64,000 nt of DNA from Streptomyces sp. NBC_00091 (GTDB taxonomy: Bacteria > Actinomycetota > Actinomycetes > Streptomycetales > Streptomycetaceae). The DNA lies in the NCBI RefSeq assembly GCF_026343185.1, contig NZ_JAPEMA010000002.1, positions 1-64,000 on the forward strand, given 5' to 3'. The notes under the pieces are model-generated. The model did no database searches. It saw only the letters and a list, made by a program, of their open reading frames with translations, and was not told where the DNA came from. This document shows, in pieces, positions 20,318 to 28,370 of this stretch. The translations under genes were made by a program, and so were the position numbers. How positions within the stretch are numbered: position 1 is the first letter of the stretch; the number at the start of each line of letters is the position of its first letter.

Positions 20318-21213
20318 TGAGCGTTTTCAGCGTGGCCACTGATCGGGTGACGCATGAGGTTGAGGTGAGGGCCGCAACGCACAAGGCCCCCGTGCCGTTG
20401 GGGGAGGTGTTCGACGTCTCAACCCACCGGCACAGGAGCCCTGTTGGTTCCCTATCCTGCCGCACTCGACCTACCGCATGCCCTCGTCGAGTGGGTCACG
20501 GAGTGGGTCACGATGCTCATCGCCACCCGTGAGGGTGACCGACGGTGCAAGCTCCCGCCGCACCAGCGGGCGCTCGTCGCTCTGGTGTACCTGCGCCGCC
20601 ACGACACCCTCGCCCGGATCGCGTCCGGTTTCGGGATATCCGTCGGCACCGCCCACGCGTATGTCACCGCCGTGACCGGCCTGCTCGCCGACCGGGCCCC
20701 GGGCCTGCTCAAGACTCTGCGCGAGCATGATCCGGAGTTCGTCCTGCTGGACGGGACCCTCGCCGAGTGCGACCGAGTCGGCGACAGCCGAGCCGATTAC
20801 TCAGCCAAGCACCGCCGGCACGGCGTGAACGTCCAGGACCTCACCGACCCCTCCGGTGAGGTCCTGTGGATCTCGCCCGCGCTGCCGGGCCGCACCCACG
20901 ACCTGACTGCAGCCCGCACCCACCACATCATCCGGATCTGCGAGCGTCAGGGCGTCCCGATCCTCGCCGACCGGGCCTACCAGGGCGCCGGCCACTGGGT
21001 CACCACCTGACTCAAACGGCCACCGGGCGGTGAACTCACCCTCACCCAGCGCACCGTCAACCGCGCCCTGGCCGCGGCGAGGGCACCGGTCGAACGCGGC
21101 ATGGCACGGCTGAAGTCCTGGCAGATCTTCCGCAGATCCCGCATCAGTCCCAACCGCATGACCGTCATCACCAAAGCTGTCCTCACCCTGGAGAGGCAAC
21201 GCTGAAAACGCTC
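20318..21213 (+). mobile_element. IS5-family insertion sequence (896 bp)
   Basis: Terminal inverted repeats are TGAGCGTTTTCAGCGTGGCC at the left and the complement of TGAGCGTTTTCAGCGTTGCC at the right (one mismatch in 20). They enclose a single transposase gene. No clear target duplication was recognised. Confidence 0.85.
20444..21205 (+). pseudogene. IS5-family DDE transposase with in-frame stop
   Basis: The gene covers a DDE_Tnp_4-type transposase: N-terminal HTH ('[24 protein letters not shown]'), first Asp in '[12 protein letters not shown]', second Asp in '[13 protein letters not shown]', and Glu in 'RAPVERGMARLKSWQIF'. A TGA at 21008-21010 interrupts the frame between the second Asp and the Glu; reading resumes in the same frame to 21205. 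As it stands the catalytic triad is split, so the element should be inactive unless the stop is read through. Confidence 0.8.
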
Positions 21214-21544
21214 AGTGACAGATGCAAGGCGAACTCCGCAGCCATGCATCAACCGGAATGGAATGAGGGGATGACATCCGACGGCGCATCAGATGATCAA
21301 GAAGATCCTACGGCGGATCCGATTGACCATCGCGTACCCGCTGATCAACTTTGGTAGCTGTTCATCCATCGCCGCTATGCCGGAGACTGCCGCCATCACC
21401 GGGCTCCAGCGGGCCGGGGGCACCTGCTCGCCGAGATCGACGAGACCGGACTCGCTCGGCTGCGAGCGGCCCGCGAGGTTGCCTCGATGGCGATCGGAGG
21501 TCGTTGTCCGAGGCGGGAGTGCCGAAGCCTGGTTGTAGCGGCTG

Positions 21545-21666
21545 GCCCCCGCCTCCAACCGCCGCCCCCACCACGACCTCACTCCCGCCCAGAAGACCGC
21601 CAACCGCACTCGCCCGAACCCGAGCCCCGGTCGAGCGCGGCGTCGCCCGGCTGAAGACCTGGCGTT
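21545..21666 (+). pseudogene. Scrap of a related IS5-family transposase
   Basis: Two frames together read 'HHDLTPAQKTANR' then 'LARTRAPVERGVARLKTWR', the same C-terminal motif as the transposase just upstream ('APVERGMARLKSWQ'). A frameshift lies near 21605. It is the remnant of a second copy of this IS type. Confidence 0.6.
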
Positions 21667-21800
21667 GTGTGTTGGACGCGTCTGGCATCGGTGCGATCCG
21701 GGGCGCAGGCCCTGCCTGCAGGTGCACTGGCGGGGCTGGAAGTTCAGAGTTGCACGTGAGTACTCCAGGCGCGGGAAAGGGCTTTGAGATCGTTCTGACG

Positions 21801-22469
21801 TTACGCGAGCGATTCCTGCGGGCGTCGCAGGTGGCAGTCCAGGATGTGGATGTCGCTGCGGAAGGGGGCGAAGCCGATGCGGGCCCACGTCGCTGCGAGC
21901 TTGGCTTCGGCTTCCCGGCCCTGCGCCTTCGACAGCTTCCGGCCGTCGGCCGGGGCGGGCTGGCAGACCACGGCGGCGCAGCCCTCGGACAGTCGGCGGA
22001 TCGCCGCTCCTGCGAGCATCGGCCCGAGGCCGAACCCGCGCCAGGCCGGCTCCAGGACGACGCGGTCCATGACCAGCAGGTCGCCGACCGGGTTGGCGAG
22101 GGTCTCCTCGAAGTCGGGGGCCCACTCGCCGGAGTCGACGTCCAAGACGGCCTGTCCGATGTGGCACAGGTCGCCTGTGTAGTCGTCCATGGCATGCCAG
22201 GGATTGTCCGGACCAAACATCCGCACCCGGACGAACGACATCCGGCCCACCCGCAGGTCCTTGAACGCGTCGAGGTCGTTCTCGTCCGCGTCCCCGCCGG
22301 CCTGAGCGGCGGAGGCCAGCGTGTCCGCGTCGATACGGGCGTGCACCGTCCACACCTCCCGCGTCTCCTCGAAGCCGTAAGGGACGACGGGGTGCTTGTG
22401 CTGGTAGATCAGGGTAATGAGCGCCGGATCAGCGGGAAGCCGGGAGACATCGGGCAGCGCTACCGTCAC
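21801..22469 (-). CDS. GNAT-like acyltransferase, uncharacterised
   Basis: A 222-residue soluble protein. The C-terminal half has a GNAT-type acetyl-CoA loop, '[24 protein letters not shown]', after a strand '[11 protein letters not shown]', and a distinct end ('[20 protein letters not shown]'). The N-terminal half ('[21 protein letters not shown]...HARIDADT') is not a family I recognise. The gene appears complete; the substrate is unknown. Confidence 0.65.
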   Translation of the reverse strand: MTVALPDVSRLPADPALITLIYQHKHPVVPYGFEETREVWTVHARIDADTLASAAQAGGDADENDLDAFKDLRVGRMSFVRVRMFGPDNPWHAMDDYTGDLCHIGQAVLDVDSGEWAPDFEETLANPVGDLLVMDRVVLEPAWRGFGLGPMLAGAAIRRLSEGCAAVVCQPAPADGRKLSKAQGREAEAKLAATWARIGFAPFRSDIHILDCHLRRPQESLA

Positions 22470-22532
22470 GACGCGACGGTAGCGCAGCGGTCCGTCGCCG
22501 CGCCGGGGAACAGCCGTACAGCCACAGCGGGA

Positions 22533-23310
22533 TCACCACACCCAGCGGGAGCCGTGATGATCGGGGTCCCCTGCCTCACCGGAGCCAGCCCAGCCAGCCG
22601 TTCCCCCGCCGACGGCCTGGGCGCGCCAGGGCGGGAGAGCGAGCGTTTCGGGGACCTGAATCCTCAGCAGCTGGTAGGGGGTGAGCAGTCCGGTATCGAC
22701 GAGCTCGGGGCGTTGCACGGCCGGGTGGTGGGTGCCGAAGGCCGGCTGGGCGGGCATGTCGACGTCCCAGATGACGAGCGCCTGCCGGTCGCCGGGGGCG
22801 GGCAGGTCGCGGGGAATGGGCGGGGTGGCGATGGGAGAGAGGCAGGTGCGGGCGAGGATGCCGTCGTCGTAGTGGATCGCGGCGTGCAGGTTGTCCTGCG
22901 TGATGACGCCTTCAGCGGTGCGGCGGGCTTCTTCGACGACAAGGTGTTCCCAGTACGGCAGGTGGTGGTCGCGGTGGCTGCGGGCGATGAGGACGGTGTC
23001 GAGGTGGCGGACCACAACCAGGGCGCCGGGGGGCTGCTGCGCCATCCATGCAGCCAGTTCGCCCGCGACGCCGTCCAGCCGGACGCCTGCCCTGCCGCTG
23101 CGGGTGGGACGGATACTGAGGCCGGCGAGCGGCCCCTTGCTGACCATCCGCCAAGTCCTGACCGCCTGGTGGAGGCAGGCGGTGTGGGAACCGAGGAGCA
23201 GGCAGGCGGGGCTTGCGGCCTCGTGGACGGCCACGGCATCCGTCATGGTCTTGTCCGCCCCAGCGGGCATGGTGAGCAGTATGCGGCTCCCGCCCTGGAA
23301 CGGGATGTGC
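22533..23310 (-). pseudogene. Degenerate DEAD/DEAH helicase resembling telomere-linked (TtrA-type) helicases
   Basis: A continuous frame of about 255 residues lines up with the N-terminal half of Streptomyces DEAH-box helicases, but every catalytic motif is altered: 'MPAGADKTMTDAV' in place of Walker A, 'PACLLLGSHTACLHQAVRTW' for motif Ia, 'WEHLVVEEARRTAEG' in place of the DEAH box, 'LARTCLSPIATPP' for the SAT-like motif, and 'AFGTHHPAVQRPELVDTGLLTPYQLL' for the region that follows. No in-frame stop occurs, which is notable for a dead gene. It directly abuts ligase copy B and lacks the second helicase domain. Confidence 0.6.
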
Positions 23311-23733
23311 GGCAGGGCGTTGCAGTAGCTCCTCCCCGTCCTGTTGCAGTACGTCGAAGGCGACGAAGTAGGCAGGCCAGCGGGCGGCCAGGGAGGGGGC
23401 GCTGCGGCTGCGGGTGGCGGCCCGGCGCTGCAACGCCTCGAAGGAGAGCCGGCCCGCCTCCACGTCCCATACGAGCAACTCTCCGTCGAGGATCAGGCCG
23501 CCGGGGAGCTGCTGCTCCGCGGCCGCGACCAGGTCGGGGAAGCGGTCCTGTACGAGGGACCCGCGCCGGGTCTGGAGCAGCACCCGGCCGCCCGGGTCGG
23601 CCGGGGTGAACAGCAGCGCCCGGTGCCCGTCGAACTTCTGCTCAAACGCCGCGCCGCCCGCCAGCACCCCCGGGCCCGGGACCGACTCCGCGGCCTGCGC
23701 CAGCATCGGCTCCACCGGCGGCCTGAGCACCAT
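23308..23733 (-). pseudogene. ATP-dependent DNA ligase, copy B, C-truncated
   Basis: ATG 23733 begins 'MVLRPPVEPMLAQAAESV'. It keeps the catalytic Lys motif 'EQKFDGHR', 'LILDGELLVWD' and 'FVAFDVLQQDGEELLQRP', then stops resembling a ligase near 23308, where the degenerate helicase frame begins. It lacks the rest of the adenylation domain and the OB fold. It differs from copies A and C at many positions, so it is a separate paralogue and not a recent duplicate. Confidence 0.8.
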
Positions 23734-23854
23734 CCCCGAGCCCTCCTCGCCGATCCGCGCTGCCCAGGGCCAGCCTGACCTCTGCAACGGGCCGCAGCCC
23801 GGCAGAAGACGCCGGACGGCATAGCGGCACCCCGTCCGGCTCGTTGGTCCGGGC

Positions 23855-24256
23855 ATGACGACAACCGACGAGAACACCAGCACGACGACCACGCTCGAGG
23901 AGCTGCGCCGGCTGATGGCGCTGCCGGTCGGCATCGTGTGGATGTGCCGCGCCTGCCCGCAGCAAGGGCACACCGTGCACCCGAGCGTGGACGCGGCCCG
24001 GCACGACGCCGTCCGCCACGCCCTCGCCGTCCACCGCGACTCCGTCGCGCTCGCGGACATGGACCTGCGCCTGGTTGACGACCGCGACGTGGCCGTCCGT
24101 CGGCAGCAGCGCCTCCCCGGCGCCGGGGCACGGACCCTGACGCCAGTAGAGGATCTCTTCACGCAAGAACCGCTGTCCGACGCCCAGGAGCAGTTCCTGT
24201 GCGACGTGCTCGGATGTGACCCGCAAGCCCGGGACCGCCGACGCCGCCTGGCATGA
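23855..24256 (+). CDS. Small protein with a CxxC/His pattern
   Basis: A 133-residue protein with 'WMCRACPQQGHTVHPSVDAARHDAVRHALAVH' (residues 29-60), whose Cys and His spacing suggests a zinc finger, and a C-terminal 'LSDAQEQFLCDVLGCDPQARDRRRR'. ATG 23855 is the start. It faces away from the broken ligase. Family not recognised; a DNA-binding accessory protein is possible. Confidence 0.55.
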   Translation: MTTTDENTSTTTTLEELRRLMALPVGIVWMCRACPQQGHTVHPSVDAARHDAVRHALAVHRDSVALADMDLRLVDDRDVAVRRQQRLPGAGARTLTPVEDLFTQEPLSDAQEQFLCDVLGCDPQARDRRRRLA

Positions 24257-24483
24257 CCCGCCCGTCGGCTGCTGGGAAGCAACCCGTCTAGCGGGGATCA
24301 CGGCTTCCTCCTCGGGTTGAAACGACACGGCCCGCTTCAGGCCCGCCTATCCTCCCGGCGTCCGCCGTAACTCCTCCCACCCCCTTCCCAGCCGCTCCAC
24401 TCCCCCTACACCCCAAAAATAAAGTCCGGCTGGTCACCACTACCGGAAAGGGCACCTGAACAGGGCAAATGCAAGGTGGAGTG

Positions 24484-24800
24484 TCAGTGCAGTATCCCGG
24501 GCAGTTTCCCCCTCCTGCGTCCCCCATAGCCTCCCCCTCTTACGTCCCCCGCAGCTTCCCCCTCAGCCGCCCAGACCGTGCACCGGACGCAGGGCGTCTC
24601 GGCAGGGGCGGCGGCGATCGTCAGGTGGGCTTCACGTGGTGCGTCGATATTGGTGACGCGCACATCGACCAGTTCGAGGCCGGCCTCCTGCAGCGCCTTG
24701 CGCGCCGTGTCGTTCAGTGTGATCGCGGCCAAGTACTGCGTCACCTGATCGCGGCCGAAGGCTGCCGCGACGGTCCTGGCGATCGGACTGCCGCCCAAGC
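24484..24800 (-). other. Possible gene remnant, no clear start
   Basis: The minus strand encodes a plausible stretch 'GGSPIARTVAAAFGRDQVTQYLAAITLNDTARKALQEAGLELVDVRVTNIDAPREAHLTIAAAP' followed by 'CVRCTVW'. No convincing start codon and ribosome site are in frame. It follows 40 bp after the small membrane protein gene on the same strand. Likely a fragment of an unrecognised gene. Confidence 0.3.
24499..24570 (+). repeat. Imperfect ~24-bp pyrimidine-rich tandem repeats
   Basis: Three imperfect units, each containing TTCCCCCTC or CTCCCCCTC followed by a CGTCCCCC-like block, run head to tail. The strong strand bias (almost no G in the unit core) is unusual for this genome. It coincides with the end of the possible gene remnant, where it would encode a Gly/Glu/Ala-rich tail. 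Confidence 0.5.
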
Positions 24801-24838
24801 TGCCCGGGCCACCCTCGGCCAGGCAGCCACGATGCCTC

Positions 24839-25069
24839 CTACACCAGTGCGGTCCACAATTCCCTGGCTTCACTCGCGAAGACCAGCAGCCCACCGCCCA
24901 GCACACCGCCGAAGCCCAGGTACGCGAAGGCGGCCCAGAAGCGAGCAGCACCCCACTCCTGAAAGGCGGCAGCCCCTGCTGCCAGCAACACGATCGCGGC
25001 CACCAGCTGCATAGCCAGAATCCCCACTGCACACCCCACATCGCTCGGACCCGAAGGTCCACCCATCAT
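24839..25069 (-). CDS. Small two-pass membrane protein
   Basis: A 76-residue protein starting 'MMGGPSG' with two hydrophobic segments ('VGILAMQLVAAIVLLAAGAAAF' and 'FWAAFAYLGFGGVLGGGLLVF') and a short cytoplasmic tail 'ASEARELWTALV'. A GGGGA ribosome site lies about six bases upstream. Unknown function. Confidence 0.5.
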   Translation of the reverse strand: MMGGPSGPSDVGCAVGILAMQLVAAIVLLAAGAAAFQEWGAARFWAAFAYLGFGGVLGGGLLVFASEARELWTALV

Positions 25070-25136
25070 GCGCAAGTCCCCACCGCGGCACGCCGAGCCC
25101 GAACGGGGCTGCCGGCGAGCACACACGGCGTCACGC

Positions 25137-25266
25137 TCAGTTGGCCGCTGCTGGCGGCCCCGCGACGAACTGTGGGACGTCGCCGGCGGTCACGTCCAGG
25201 CGCAACCGCTTGAACCTGACCGGATACCGGAAACGCCCCCACGCAACGGCTCGATCAGCGCTGAAC
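25137..25266 (-). pseudogene. C-terminal gene scrap beside the IS
   Basis: The minus strand reads '...AWGRFRYPVRFKRLRLDVTAGDVPQFVAGPPAAAN' and stops at 25137. It looks like the end of a gene cut by the adjacent insertion sequence, whose left repeat starts at 25267; the matching upstream half was not identified beyond the IS. Confidence 0.3.
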
Positions 25267-25374
25267 CTCTCAGAGGGCGGTTCGTGAATCTTTGAGTGGT
25301 TCTGTCGTCGCCTGATGGTGTAGGTGCGGGCGGAATCTGCTGGTCCGGGGCCGGTGGTCTGTTGGGGTAGCGGG

Positions 25375-26223
25375 GTGAGTGAACGCAAGCCTTACCCGAG
25401 CGACTTATCGGACGGGCAGTGGTCGTTGACCGAGCCTGTGATCACGGCATGGAAGGACCGGCACCGCTCGGTCAGTGGCCACCGGGGCGCCTATGCGATG
25501 CGGGAGATCGTGAACGCGATCCTCTACCAGGGCCGGACCGGCTGCCAATGGGCCTACCTCCCGCACGATCTGCCGCCGAAGAGCGCGACGTATTACTACT
25601 TCGCCGCCTGGCGCGACGACGGAACCGACCAGGTCATCCATGAACTCCTGCGCTGCCAGGTCCGCGAGAAGGCCCGGCGTTTAGAGGACCCGACCCTGGT
25701 GGTCCTGGACACGCAGAGTGTCCACGTGGCCGCCGGAGTGCCCTCCTCCACGACCGGCCTCGATCCGGCGAAGCGGGTGCCGGGCCGCAAACGGGGGCTG
25801 GCCGTCGACGTGCTGGGCCTGGTCATCGCCGTCACCGTCCTCGCGGCGAACACCCACGACAATGCCGCGGGCATCGCCCTGCTGGACCACGTCGCCGGGC
25901 AGACCGGCGGCACCGTCCGCAAGGTGCTGGTCGACCAGGGCTTCAAGAACCAGGTCGTCGCGCACGGCGCCGGCCTGGGCATCGACGTTGAGATTGTCGA
26001 GCGCAACCCGCAGGAGACGGGGTTCGTCCCAATGCCGAAGCGATGGAGGGTCGAGCAGACCTACGGGATCTTGATACTGCACCGGCGCCTGGTCCGCGAC
26101 TATGAGCACCGCCCGGCCTCCTCCGTGTCCCGCGTCTACTGGGCGATGGCCCACGTCATGGCCCGCCGACTCACCGGCACAAGCACTCCCACCTGGCGCG
26201 GTGCACAGGCGGTGGCCGCGTGA
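25375..26223 (+). CDS. IS5-family DDE transposase, intact
   Basis: A 282-residue transposase (from the GTG at 25375) with an N-terminal DUF4096-like domain ('YPSDLSDGQWSLTEPVI', 'AILYQGRTGCQWAYLPHDLPP') and a DDE core: Asp in 'LVVLDTQSVH', Asp in 'KVLVDQGFK', Glu in 'RWRVEQTYGILILHRRLVRDYE'. No frameshift is seen. An in-frame start at 25324 would add 17 residues but has no clear ribosome site. The stop overlaps the accessory gene start by 4 bp. Confidence 0.85.
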   Translation: MSERKPYPSDLSDGQWSLTEPVITAWKDRHRSVSGHRGAYAMREIVNAILYQGRTGCQWAYLPHDLPPKSATYYYFAAWRDDGTDQVIHELLRCQVREKARRLEDPTLVVLDTQSVHVAAGVPSSTTGLDPAKRVPGRKRGLAVDVLGLVIAVTVLAANTHDNAAGIALLDHVAGQTGGTVRKVLVDQGFKNQVVAHGAGLGIDVEIVERNPQETGFVPMPKRWRVEQTYGILILHRRLVRDYEHRPASSVSRVYWAMAHVMARRLTGTSTPTWRGAQAVAA

Positions 26224-26621
26224 ACATCCAACTCCTCCTCGAGGCACTCGGCCTCCAGGAGAACGCGGCACAGACCCTGGCCGACGACCTGCGAGGACAG
26301 ATCGCCAAACTGCAGGGCCTGCTGCGGGACGCCGAGACACACCTCGAACACCTGGCGATCACCCGGAAGACCGTCACCGCTCTCGCCGACCAGCTCCCCA
26401 CCCAGGACGCCTCGGCCGACCTGCCCGAGCACCCGGACTACCCCCGCATCCTTGCCATCTTCAACCAGGCCACCAGCCCCCTCAGGGCCCGCGACGTCTG
26501 CGAAGCCCTCGACCACGAACTGCTGCCCAAGAACATCGAAGGCACCCGGGCCAAGCTGAAACGCCTGGTCAAGGTAGGCATCCTCACCGAGATCGACACC
26601 GGCAACTTCGCCCGGCAGTAG
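26220..26621 (+). CDS. IS accessory protein: coiled coil plus winged-helix-like domain
   Basis: A 133-residue protein starting at the GTG inside the transposase stop. Residues 1-60 are helical and coiled-coil-like ('QTLADDLRGQIAKLQGLLRDAETHLEHL'); residues 75-130 look like a winged helix ('PRILAIFNQATSPLRARDVCEALDHE...GTRAKLKRLVKVGILTEIDTGNF'). Being coupled to and co-mobile with the transposase, it probably regulates transposition or target choice. A decayed relative of its C-terminus ('LKRLAERGILTETEQGLFTQ') occurs at 27606. Confidence 0.65.
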   Translation: MNIQLLLEALGLQENAAQTLADDLRGQIAKLQGLLRDAETHLEHLAITRKTVTALADQLPTQDASADLPEHPDYPRILAIFNQATSPLRARDVCEALDHELLPKNIEGTRAKLKRLVKVGILTEIDTGNFARQ

Positions 26622-26876
26622 TAGCCGCTCAGGCCCGCGACCAGTAGCCCTACCCCAACCTCACCCCGAAACAGCTCAACTCACGAACCACCTCTGAAAG
26701 TAGGCGTCGCGGAAATCTGATCTTGTGCCACCGTGTGCGCCAGTTGCAGGATAGGCCCAACAGGTGATCACAGACCCCGAACCTTCCTGTGGCACGCCCC
26801 CATAGCTCCCCGCTGCCGCCCCGTGTGCCGCCTTCAGACCCGCCAGACCCCTGAACAACGAAAATGAGGTCCACCA

Positions 26877-27110
26877 GTGAACGCATCCCGTACTGCCCGG
26901 ATAGTAACTGCAGCTTCCCTGACCGTCACAGCCCTGGCGATCACCACCACCGCCACGGCAAACATCATGCCCACCAGCACTGTCACCACCCGCAACACCA
27001 CCAGCAGCATCCCCTCCCCAGGCGAAACCGAAGCCCCCACCAACACCGCCACCGCCCAGGACACGACCATGAACGAACCCGTCAATGTCGTCCGCTCCAT
27101 GCCCTATTAG
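26877..27110 (+). CDS. Small secreted Thr-rich peptide
   Basis: A 77-residue product from GTG 26877 with a basic start, a hydrophobic run ('IVTAASLTVTALAITTTATA') and a Thr/Pro/Ser-rich remainder. A GAGG ribosome site lies nine bases upstream. It looks like a signal peptide with a short low-complexity mature part. Function unknown. Confidence 0.4.
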   Translation: MNASRTARIVTAASLTVTALAITTTATANIMPTSTVTTRNTTSSIPSPGETEAPTNTATAQDTTMNEPVNVVRSMPY

Positions 27111-27164
27111 TCCATCTCGGGACTGTCATGAATCAGGTGTGGGCCTCCACGAAAGAATCACCTG

Positions 27165-27605
27165 ATGAGGACGACGACTGATCACCTGATCGTGAGTGAA
27201 GGCGGCGTGTCGCTTGCCGGGGCGCTCAAAGACGCCGAGGGTGCCGACGCGAAGTCGATGCCGGTGTCCGCGAACGGACTGTCCGCCGAGCCGCTGGAGG
27301 AGCTGACCGCGCTCGCGGTCGAGAAGACCGCCGAGGGCGGACTCCTGCTCGAGCCGGCCCAGCACCTGATGCAGGCCGCCCTGGAGGCGGAGATAGACCA
27401 GCACCTCGCCGCGGAGGCCGGCCGGGGTGGGCGGGTGCGGGTCGCGTTCGGGCGGCAACACCCGCAACGGCTACCGGGCGAAGAAGGCGATGACCGAGGT
27501 CGGCCCGGTCACAATGCAGGTCCCGACCGGCCTGGCACTTTCTCGCCGCGACTGCTGGCGAAGTACGCCCGCCGCACCGGCGCCCTGGATGTGCTCTCCG
27601 GCTCA
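27165..27605 (+). pseudogene. IS256-family transposase N-terminal remnant
   Basis: Pieces in different frames rebuild the IS256 N-terminus: 'LAVEKTAEGGLLLEPAQHLMQAALEAEIDQHLAAEAG', then 'GGNTRNGYRAKKAMTEVGPVTMQVP', then 'DRPGTFSPRLLAKYARRTGALDVLSGS'. At least two frameshifts are present. The fragment stops at about 27605, where it joins the C-terminal scrap of an IS5 accessory gene. Confidence 0.75.
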
Positions 27606-27755
27606 AACGGCTTGCCGAGCGCGGCATCCTGACCGAGACCGAGCAGGGGCTGTTCACCCAACCGCAGCCGTAACCTCCCGGCGAACCCGCGGCCAGCCTG
27701 CCCCCCCAAAAAAGGGAAAAGCGGGCATCAGCTCACGTACCGCCCTCTCAGAACT
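27606..27755 (+). mobile_element. Right-end remnant of a second two-gene IS5 element
   Basis: 'RLKRLAERGILTETEQGLFTQPQP' (27606-27672) matches the C-terminus of the accessory protein encoded at 26220-26621, and GCTCACGTACCGCCCTCTCAGAAC (27732-27755) matches that element's terminal repeat. Together they are the right end of another copy, fused to the IS256 remnant. The repeat overlaps the 3' end of the lipoprotein gene. Confidence 0.65.
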
Positions 27756-28260
27756 TCGCCGGGGTCACGTGGACCGTGGTGCTCGCCTCCGCCCCGGATT
27801 CCAGGCCGCGGGCGGTGTAGGTGTGGGGGCCGACGCTCGGGTTGTGGCTGCGGGTGAAATCGAACCGGCCGGTCTTGTCGGTCCGGAGGAAGGGGTTGAA
27901 GATGGGGTACCCGTCGAAAGACAGCTGGATCTTCTCCCCCGGTTTGAAGTTGATGCCCTGGACGGTGCAGTTCTCGAACCTGGCGAAGGTTCCGCAGCTG
28001 GTGAGCACGGTCTTCCCCTGCGGGAACCACGGCTTCGGCGGGGGCGGCGGGTCGATTACGGGACTCTTGGGACTGGGGCTCTTGGGACCAGGAACCTTAG
28101 GACTGGGGCTCTTCGGACCCGGGTTCTGGGGGCCGACCGGCTTCGGCTCAGAGCTTCCCGGGGCCGGGTCGCCCTCGACCTTGATCTGGCAGCCGGCCAC
28201 GGCGAGGACGGCAACAGCGGCGGCCGCGACGGCAGCGGCCGCGAAGTGTGCTCGTGTCAT
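27748..28260 (-). CDS. Proline-rich lipoprotein with Ig/IPT-like domain
   Basis: A 170-residue protein from ATG 28260 with a lipoprotein signal ('AVAVLAVAGC', lipobox Cys near residue 24). A flexible linker of 'PGPKSPSPK'-type repeats (residues 35-75) spans the cell wall, followed by a beta-rich domain ('VQGINFKPGEKIQLSFDGYPIF', 'GPHTYTARGLESGAEASTTVHV') with a Cys pair, of IPT/TIG or Ig type. Probably surface-anchored. The final residues overlap an IS end, but the stop seems native. Confidence 0.7.
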   Translation of the reverse strand: MTRAHFAAAAVAAAAVAVLAVAGCQIKVEGDPAPGSSEPKPVGPQNPGPKSPSPKVPGPKSPSPKSPVIDPPPPPKPWFPQGKTVLTSCGTFARFENCTVQGINFKPGEKIQLSFDGYPIFNPFLRTDKTGRFDFTRSHNPSVGPHTYTARGLESGAEASTTVHVTPAKF

Positions 28261-28370
28261 GGTCACCACGGTCGTCCCCGTAGAGCGCCCGGGACATCCG
28301 TACTGCCACTGAACCGCGGTACGGAGCCGGCGCCGGCTCCGGCAGTGCGTTCCTGCGGGATACTGCCGAC

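Larger units (their letters stand above)
25267..26700 (+). mobile_element. IS5-family element carrying transposase plus accessory gene (1434 bp)
   Basis: Imperfect terminal inverted repeats: CTCTCAGAGGGCGGTTCGTGA at the left and the complement of CTTTCAGAGGTGGTTCGTGA at the right. Both the transposase and a second, overlapping gene lie inside, so the accessory gene is an integral part of the element. A second, decayed copy of the same right half lies at 27606-27755. Confidence 0.8.
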
